A DNA stretch of 11,112 bases. It comes from a bacterium. GTDB lineage: Bacteria > Krumholzibacteriota > Krumholzibacteria > LZORAL124-64-63. Below are positions 7,286 to 11,112 of this stretch, piece after piece. Positions within the stretch are counted from its first letter, which is position 1; every line of letters begins with the position of its first letter. The notes under the pieces are model-generated. The model worked only from the letters and a program-made list of their open reading frames with translations. It did no database searches and was not told where the DNA came from. The position numbers were made by a program, and so were the translations under genes. The stretch spans positions 1 to 11,112 of the forward strand of contig JAASSM010000019.1 in NCBI GenBank assembly GCA_021767885.1. The letters run 5' to 3'.

Positions 7286-8179
7286 ATGAGACCGGGTTGC
7301 TTCCTGATCGTCCCGGTGGTCCTGCTGGCGGCCGCCATCGACCCTGGCCTGGCCGGCCCGGCGCCCCCGCGGCTGACGCGGGTGCAGACCGCGCCGGCGG
7401 CCCCCGACACCATGGCGACCGGCCGGGCGGAGGCGTCCGCCGCGTCGCGGCCGACGGCGACGGCGGCCCGGCTTCCGGGCCCGGTGCAGCGCCCGGCCGT
7501 GCCGTCGCCCACGCTGCTCGAACCCGAGGTCCAGCTCGCCGGCACCGGACGCGACGTCGTGGCCAGCTTCCAGGTCGAGGCCGACCGCGCGGTGCGCTGG
7601 GAACTGACGGTGACCGAGGTGGGCGGACCGGTGGCCAGGGTCTTCCGCGGCGAGGGGCCGCCGCCGGCCCGGATCCCCTGGGATGGACATCTGCAGGACG
7701 GCGGCCTGGCCTGGAGCGGCCTGACCTACACCTACCGGCTCTCCTACGTGGACGCCGCGGGGGCGGCCGGCACGGTCCCCGGCGCCGAGTTCACGCTGCC
7801 GGGATACGCACGCAGCGGACGCGAGGGGACCACCATCCTGATCTCCGGCGCCCGGGTGGCGCCGCGCCGGCGCGTGGTGCACGCCGGGCTGGGCGCGGCG
7901 TTCCGGGACGCTCCGCCGACCCGGGCCGCCGACCCGGTGGCCGCTGCCCGGGCCGGCCTGCGGCGGACGGCCAGCCGCCTCGAGGCCGATCCCTCCTGGA
8001 CCCGGCTGCGGGTGGAGGCGCTGGCTCCGGACCGCGGCGCCGCGCTGCACCTCGGCCGCGCGGTCCGGCAGGCGCTCGCCGAACTGCTCGACCGGCCCGC
8101 ACTGGTGGTGGATCTCTACGTCGGCGCCGCGCCGGCCGCCACCGTCGATGGCGCGGTGCGCATCATCGCCAGCCCCTGA
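7286..8179 (+). CDS. Exported protein with FlgD/Ig-like domain and reduced OmpA-like C-terminus
   Basis: 297 residues; start at ATG 7286 after GAGGTGGAG, and the N-terminus reads as a signal peptide (hydrophobic residues 6-18, likely cleavage near GLAG). No lipobox cysteine. Residues about 25-75 are a low-complexity Ala/Pro/Arg linker. Residues about 80-175 match a FlgD/Ig-like beta domain: IPWDGHLQDGG then LTYTYRLSYVDAAG, the usual WDG...YTYRL..D..G pattern. Residues about 222-295 have the alternating helix-strand layout of OmpA-like peptidoglycan-binding domains: PDRG (248-251) near where TDxxG is expected, and GRAVRQAL (257-264) where the RA helix falls. The domain is shorter than usual, so this second assignment is tentative. 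Likely periplasmic or outer-membrane associated. It faces the CBM20 gene tail to tail and shows no link to the ATP-grasp gene beyond direction. Confidence 0.7.
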   Translation: MRPGCFLIVPVVLLAAAIDPGLAGPAPPRLTRVQTAPAAPDTMATGRAEASAASRPTATAARLPGPVQRPAVPSPTLLEPEVQLAGTGRDVVASFQVEADRAVRWELTVTEVGGPVARVFRGEGPPPARIPWDGHLQDGGLAWSGLTYTYRLSYVDAAGAAGTVPGAEFTLPGYARSGREGTTILISGARVAPRRRVVHAGLGAAFRDAPPTRAADPVAAARAGLRRTASRLEADPSWTRLRVEALAPDRGAALHLGRAVRQALAELLDRPALVVDLYVGAAPAATVDGAVRIIASP

Positions 8180-8196
8180 CCGGGCGCAACGCCCGG
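8180..8196 (+). terminator. Short hairpin directly after the FlgD-Ig/OmpA-like gene
   Basis: CCGGGCG and CGCCCGG pair (7 bp) around CAA, starting at the base after the stop codon. A compact GC hairpin placed to end the rightward transcript; no T-run follows. Confidence 0.4.
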
Positions 8197-8259
8197 CCGT
8201 GGCCGGATCCAGACACGGTGACCTCCGCACAGGACAGTGCTCGGGTCCGGACAGAACGA

Positions 8260-8292
8260 GGCCGGGCCGCGGTAGCCATCCGCGGCCCGGCC
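8260..8292. terminator. 13-bp perfect hairpin between convergent genes
   Basis: GGCCGGGCCGCGG (8260-8272) and CCGCGGCCCGGCC (8280-8292) are exact reverse complements with a seven-base loop (TAGCCAT). It is the strongest inverted repeat in the window and lies between two genes that point at each other, so it can act on transcripts from either side. The bidirectional terminator role is inferred; neither flank has a T-run. Confidence 0.6.
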
Positions 8293-8342
8293 GATCTCGA
8301 CGACGGAATCCGAGTAGTGGGAAGGAGTTGCTCCGCCGTCTC

Positions 8343-8366
8343 CCGTTCCTCCGCGCTGAGGAACGG
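8343..8366. terminator. 9-bp hairpin, likely end of the leftward CBM20 transcript
   Basis: CCGTTCCTC (8343-8351) pairs exactly with GAGGAACGG (8358-8366) around a six-base loop. It lies about 80 bases beyond the stop of the leftward CBM20 gene. It is less GC-rich than the other stems here. Terminator is the simplest reading; part of a structured RNA is the alternative. Confidence 0.45.
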
Positions 8367-8446
8367 CGCTCGTGCCACCCCGCCACCGCCCGGGGACGGG
8401 ACGGGGTGACACCCCGGTCTTGCAAATCCGCGGCCAGAAACCCGGC

Positions 8447-9592
8447 CTAGCGGTAGAGGTCCTTCACGCTGCTCCAGCTGTGGGGCGCGGTGGCCACGGG
8501 ATCGCAGGTGGAATCGCCATCCTCCCAGGCGTGGGTCAGGGTCACCTCGTCCGGCGCGTCGCCGTCCAGGACGTGGATCCGGTTGCCGTCGATGCCCTCC
8601 CAGGTCTCGCAGCCGTCCTTGCGGAACTTGTACTGGATCTCCAGGGGGATGGCCTGGCCGGGCTCGAAGACGAGGCAGGCCTGGTACAGGTCCGGCCCCA
8701 GCTCCACCATCTCCAGACCGCGACCCCACTCCGTCAGCTGCGGCAGGTTGCCAGTGACGCACACCGCGCCACTGTTCTCCACCCCCTCGAGGCAGACCTG
8801 GAAGCAGATCTCCACCGCGTGGTCCAGGTTGTCGCCCAGGCCGCAGCCCATGGGCAGGTCGCTGTAGCTGTCCGGAGCGAGGATCACGGTGGTGGCGCCG
8901 TCGGTGGGCAGGGTGAGCGGCCGGTTGCCGGCGTCCTCCCACTCGGTGCAGTCGTTCTTCTTGTACTTGTACTCCACGGCGGGGTTGCTGCCGGCCGCGA
9001 AGGTGATGGTGACCTCCCAGAGGTCCCCATCCACCTGGTCCATGAGCACGCCCTCGCCCCACTCGCCGATCTCCGGCGCCGAGCCGACGACGCAGGGGGC
9101 GCCGGTGAACGGCTCGCCGCTCATGCAGAGGGTGAAGGTGACGGCCACGTCCACGGGGGTGACGTCCACCACCTGGTAGCGCAGGGGCGGCGGGTTGCCC
9201 GCCTGGTCGCCGGCGATCTCCAGCGTGGTGCCGTCGGAGAGGTCGTCGAAGACCACCGTGACGTCCACGAACGCGGCACCGACGAGGTGATCCTGGGGGA
9301 TGAAGCCGATGTACTCGTCGTTGTTGCCGATGTCGGTGTTGTAGGTCATGACCACGGCCATCTCCACCCCGTCGTCCACGGTGTACAGGAGGGTGGCCTG
9401 CAGGTCGGCACCCTGTCCGGCCTGATCGGTGACACCCGCCTTGTAGACCTGGGCGACCACGAACTGGTCCTGCGTGGGGGTGATCTGGGCTCCGTGATTG
9501 GGGAAGGCGTTGCCGGCCCAGCCGATCTCCGCGTGGGCCGCGCCGACCAGCAGCAACGAGCTGGCGGCCACGAACATGAGCAACGTGCGCAT
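8447..9592 (-). CDS. Secreted protein with two tandem CBM20-like starch-binding domains
   Basis: 381 residues; AGGAGG five bases before the ATG fixes the start, and a clear signal peptide follows (cleavage after AAHA, residue 21). Residues 22-145 form a beta-rich domain I cannot name (TPTQDQFVVAQVYKAGVT, NTDIGNNDEYIGF). Residues about 149-240 and 259-355 are CBM20-like: VGSAPEIGEWG...LWEV...VEYKYKK...EWEDAGNR in the first, VTGNLPQLTEWG...IQYKFRK...TWEGIDGNR in the second. Family knowledge: CBM20 binds starch or glycogen through exposed Trp and Tyr. Here W178, W192 and W218 in repeat 1 and W289 and W331 in repeat 2 are candidates, with Y303 replacing the middle Trp. No catalytic domain. Four cysteines repeat in register (156/167/215/250 and 267/278/328/363), suggesting disulfides outside the cytoplasm; C263 is extra. 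Likely role: surface or secreted alpha-glucan binding. Confidence 0.82.
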   Translation of the reverse strand: MRTLLMFVAASSLLLVGAAHAEIGWAGNAFPNHGAQITPTQDQFVVAQVYKAGVTDQAGQGADLQATLLYTVDDGVEMAVVMTYNTDIGNNDEYIGFIPQDHLVGAAFVDVTVVFDDLSDGTTLEIAGDQAGNPPPLRYQVVDVTPVDVAVTFTLCMSGEPFTGAPCVVGSAPEIGEWGEGVLMDQVDGDLWEVTITFAAGSNPAVEYKYKKNDCTEWEDAGNRPLTLPTDGATTVILAPDSYSDLPMGCGLGDNLDHAVEICFQVCLEGVENSGAVCVTGNLPQLTEWGRGLEMVELGPDLYQACLVFEPGQAIPLEIQYKFRKDGCETWEGIDGNRIHVLDGDAPDEVTLTHAWEDGDSTCDPVATAPHSWSSVKDLYR

Positions 9593-9661
9593 GGCATCCT
9601 CCTGGGTAGGGGCCGGATGGCGAGGGCGAGGCGCCCGGCGTCCGGGAATGCAGGCCGGAGC

Positions 9662-9667
9662 ATTGTA
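9662..9667 (-). promoter_or_regulatory. Candidate -10 box for the CBM20 gene
   Basis: On the minus strand TACAAT, close to the bacterial TATAAT consensus, lies about 70 bases before the ATG. The hexamer at a 17-base spacing (CCCCGA) is a poor -35. A 12-base palindrome sits in the spacer, noted separately. Confidence 0.35.
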
Positions 9668-9671
9668 GCGC

Positions 9672-9683
9672 ATCGGCGCCGAT
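9672..9683. promoter_or_regulatory. 12-base perfect palindrome, possible operator
   Basis: ATCGGCGCCGAT reads the same on both strands and lies four bases upstream of the candidate -10 box of the CBM20 gene, in the promoter spacer. That is where a dimeric repressor or activator could bind. It is GC-rich and could be chance. Confidence 0.25.
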
Positions 9684-9744
9684 TTCGGGGGATTCTCCTG
9701 CACCGCGGCGCCCCGTGCCAGCATGGCCCCGGATGGGCCTCCGT

Positions 9745-10587
9745 TCAGCGGACCCGGCTGCCACCACGTCCGTACAGCAGCGCCTCGACGGTCACCTGGA
9801 CCCCGAGCAGCAGCCCGAAGACGCAGACGATGGCCGCGCCAGTGGGCAGATCCAGGGCATAGCTCGCGGCCGCCCCCAGGATCACCGCCACCAGACCGAT
9901 GGCCAGGACGGACAGCATCTGGCGCCAGCCGCCGGTGCAGCCCCGCCGGTAGGCCATCACCGTCGGCACCACCAGCAGCGTGAAGACCAGCAGGACGCCG
10001 GCGATCTGGACGCTGCTGGTGACCACGGTGCCGAGCATGGCGTAGAAGAGAAAATCCCACCGGGCCAGCTTCAGGCCCCGACCGCGTGCCCGGTCGGGGC
10101 TGGCGCTGATGAGCGAGAGGCGGCCGTGGGCCCACCAGAGCACCCCGCCCAGCACGGCGTAGAGCACGGCGGTCTTGAGGACCTCCGCCCAGGTGACCCA
10201 GAGGATGGACCCCACGAGCAGGTGTCGGATCTCCTCGCTGCCGTGGGGAACCTGGGTGAGCACGAGGATCATGGCGGCCGAGAACACGGCGTAGATGATG
10301 CCGATGTAGGCCTCCTGGGGGATGCGCCGCTCGCCGGTCCGGGTGGCGCTGATGAGCACCGCGCCCAGGAACGTGGCGCCCAGGCCGGAGAACCAGGCGG
10401 CGTCGGTGCCCACGTCCGCGCCGAAGAACAGGGCCACCGACACCCCGAAGGCCGCCACCTGGGCCAGCGCGATGTCCACGAAGATCACCCCACGGCGGAC
10501 CACGTGGCCGCCGAGGTAGCCGTGCATGGCCACCAGCACCAGGGCCGCGGCCACCGGGGCGGCCATGATCCCCACGAATCCGGTCAT
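9745..10587 (-). CDS. Metal ABC transporter permease (ABC-3 / ZnuB-TroC-MntB family)
   Basis: 280 residues, usual for the family. Two ATGs lie six bases apart; AGGAG directly abuts the first (10593) with no spacing, so the second (10587) with six bases is preferred. Hydrophobic segments run throughout. Conserved blocks: GYLGGHVVRRGVIFVDIALAQVAA split over residues 23-46, the family signature with its Asp; IPQEAYIGIIYA (89-100), and QIAGVLLVFTLLVVPTVMA (194-212). Family knowledge: these permeases pair with a ZnuA/TroA-type binding protein and an ATPase to import Zn2+, Mn2+ or Fe2+. The binding-protein gene lies just upstream on the same strand with an 82-base gap. The ATPase gene is not between them and must lie beyond the right edge or elsewhere. 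The metal cannot be told from sequence alone. Confidence 0.93.
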   Translation of the reverse strand: MTGFVGIMAAPVAAALVLVAMHGYLGGHVVRRGVIFVDIALAQVAAFGVSVALFFGADVGTDAAWFSGLGATFLGAVLISATRTGERRIPQEAYIGIIYAVFSAAMILVLTQVPHGSEEIRHLLVGSILWVTWAEVLKTAVLYAVLGGVLWWAHGRLSLISASPDRARGRGLKLARWDFLFYAMLGTVVTSSVQIAGVLLVFTLLVVPTVMAYRRGCTGGWRQMLSVLAIGLVAVILGAAASYALDLPTGAAIVCVFGLLLGVQVTVEALLYGRGGSRVR

Positions 10588-10626
10588 CGGCATCTCCTGT
10601 GTCCGGGGTCCTGCCCGGGACGGGCC

Positions 10627-10650
10627 GCGGCGGACGCTCGCGCCCGCCGC
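10627..10650 (-). promoter_or_regulatory. Intercistronic hairpin between binding-protein and permease genes
   Basis: As minus-strand RNA, GCGGCGGGCG and CGUCCGCCGC form a 10-bp stem with one G-U pair and a CGAG loop, about 20 bases after the binding-protein stop and 40 before the permease start. It could stabilise the upstream message or partly terminate, giving more binding protein than permease. Role inferred. Confidence 0.4.
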
Positions 10651-10669
10651 CACCCGCACTGCGGTCCGG

Positions 10670-11112
10670 TCACTCCGCGGCCCCCGCGCGCAATCTCGCG
10701 AGGATGACGTCGAACATGGCGGGATAGTCGGTGGCCTCGGGAACCGATCCCACCGCCGCCGGCAACACCACCAGGCTGGCGCCCAGGCGCGCGGCCGCCT
10801 TGCGAGCCACGTCCAGATGGTTCCACGGCGCGGCGACCAGTTCCCTGACGCCCGCCGCCTGGGCCCGCTGGATCAGCTGGTCCACGTGCCGCGGAGAGGC
10901 GCTGATCCCCGGCCGGTGCTCCACCGCGCCGAGCAGCTCCAGGTCGAGCCAGTGGGCGAGGTACTCCCACTGCTTGGTGTGATGGACCAGGGGACGCTCG
11001 CGGACCACGGCGGCCGCCTCCTCCCAGGCCGCGATGCGCGGGGCGAGGTCCTCGGCGAGCCGCTCCGCGCGATCCCGGAACCGCTCGGCGGCCCCGGGCC
11101 GCAGCTCGCCCA
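10670..11112 (-). CDS. Metal ABC transporter substrate-binding protein (ZnuA/TroA family), C-terminal part
   Basis: The frame runs off the right edge; 146 codons are visible, first complete codon at 11110. Seen: a helical stretch (ERFRDRAERLAEDL, IAAWEEAAA), then LVHHTKQWEYLAHWLDL, which matches the metal-ligand histidine and following helix of the TroA fold; GISASPRHVDQLIQRAQ, the family's S.SP...+ element; and a C-terminal ATDYPAMFD, where an acidic metal ligand is usual. The GTG at 11008 is internal. Family knowledge: periplasmic binding protein that delivers Zn2+, Mn2+ or Fe2+ to the membrane permease; the permease encoded next fits. The signal peptide and the first two ligands are outside the window, and a His-rich loop (common in zinc types) cannot be checked, so the metal stays open. 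Confidence 0.82.
   Translation of the reverse strand, partial: GELRPGAAERFRDRAERLAEDLAPRIAAWEEAAAVVRERPLVHHTKQWEYLAHWLDLELLGAVEHRPGISASPRHVDQLIQRAQAAGVRELVAAPWNHLDVARKAAARLGASLVVLPAAVGSVPEATDYPAMFDVILARLRAGAAE

Noticed and set aside
1894..7545. A 5.65-kb open frame on the minus strand (1883 codons) antisense to the peptidase, transporter and ATP-grasp genes
   Set aside because: Its codons align exactly with the sense codons of those three genes, so it stays open simply because TTA, CTA and TCA are absent from that frame in this GC-rich DNA. The translation is low-complexity (His, Arg, Gly, Glu, Ala) with no domain, and the sense genes have full motifs.
5890..8179. ATP-grasp gene plus next gene as a RiPP-type or peptide-ligase cluster
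   Set aside because: No precursor peptide or leader-like short gene is present, the next gene is a large exported FlgD-Ig/OmpA-like protein, and a 226-base gap separates them.
8420..8470. tRNA-like look of the stretch containing GCGGTAGAGGT
   Set aside because: No T-arm, anticodon arm or acceptor pairing can be formed, and most of it is the 3' end of the CBM20 gene.
8372..9862. Plus-strand frame of 496 codons antisense to the CBM20 gene
   Set aside because: Val/His/Gly/Asp-rich shadow without domain features; the minus-strand frame has a signal peptide and CBM20 motifs.
9593..10135. Upstream extension of the CBM20 frame into the permease gene
   Set aside because: The ATG at 9592 has AGGAGG at ideal spacing and a signal peptide; the extension is an antiphase shadow of the permease.

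Overview
The window is very GC-rich (roughly 70%) bacterial chromosome. The far-left protease ends in an NPFNP-type, FlgD-like C-terminal module (a type IX-style sorting domain). Together with long, multi-domain secreted proteins this suggests an uncultivated member of the FCB-type lineages (for example Krumholzibacteriota, Eisenbacteria or Latescibacterota-like). That placement is an inference from style and composition; no rRNA or marker gene is present. I see no rRNA, tRNA, CRISPR array, insertion sequence or phage gene.

Rightward block (1-8179): (i) the 3' part of a secreted subtilisin-like (S8) protease with two carboxypeptidase-regulatory-like beta domains, a jelly-roll-like domain and the sorting module, followed at once by a strong hairpin; (ii) an operon-like pair, an exported S9 prolyl-oligopeptidase/DPP5-type peptidase and, 15 bases on, an AbgT-family transporter, preceded by a candidate -10 box and a 10-bp leader hairpin and closed by an 11-bp terminator-like hairpin; (iii) a stand-alone ATP-grasp ligase; (iv) an exported protein with a FlgD/Ig-like domain and a reduced OmpA-like C-terminus.

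Leftward block (8447-11112, read from the right edge): (v) the C-terminal part of a ZnuA/TroA-type metal-binding protein; (vi) its ABC-3 family permease; (vii) a secreted protein made of an unassigned N-terminal domain and two tandem CBM20-like starch-binding domains. The two blocks converge on a 267-base gap (8180-8446) that holds three clear hairpins and no credible gene. No gene-free stretch exceeds 300 bases; the 226 bases before the FlgD-Ig/OmpA-like gene hold only a small hairpin over its ribosome-binding site.

How the genes fit together: the left half is about extracellular and periplasmic protein breakdown (S8 protease, S9 peptidase) and uptake of a small peptide-like product (AbgT). 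The right half is metal uptake plus glycan binding at the surface. I found no defence system, biosynthetic cluster or clearly new multi-gene system. The most unusual items are the S9-AbgT pairing, the cysteine-rich tandem CBM20 protein, the orphan ATP-grasp enzyme and the reduced OmpA-like protein.
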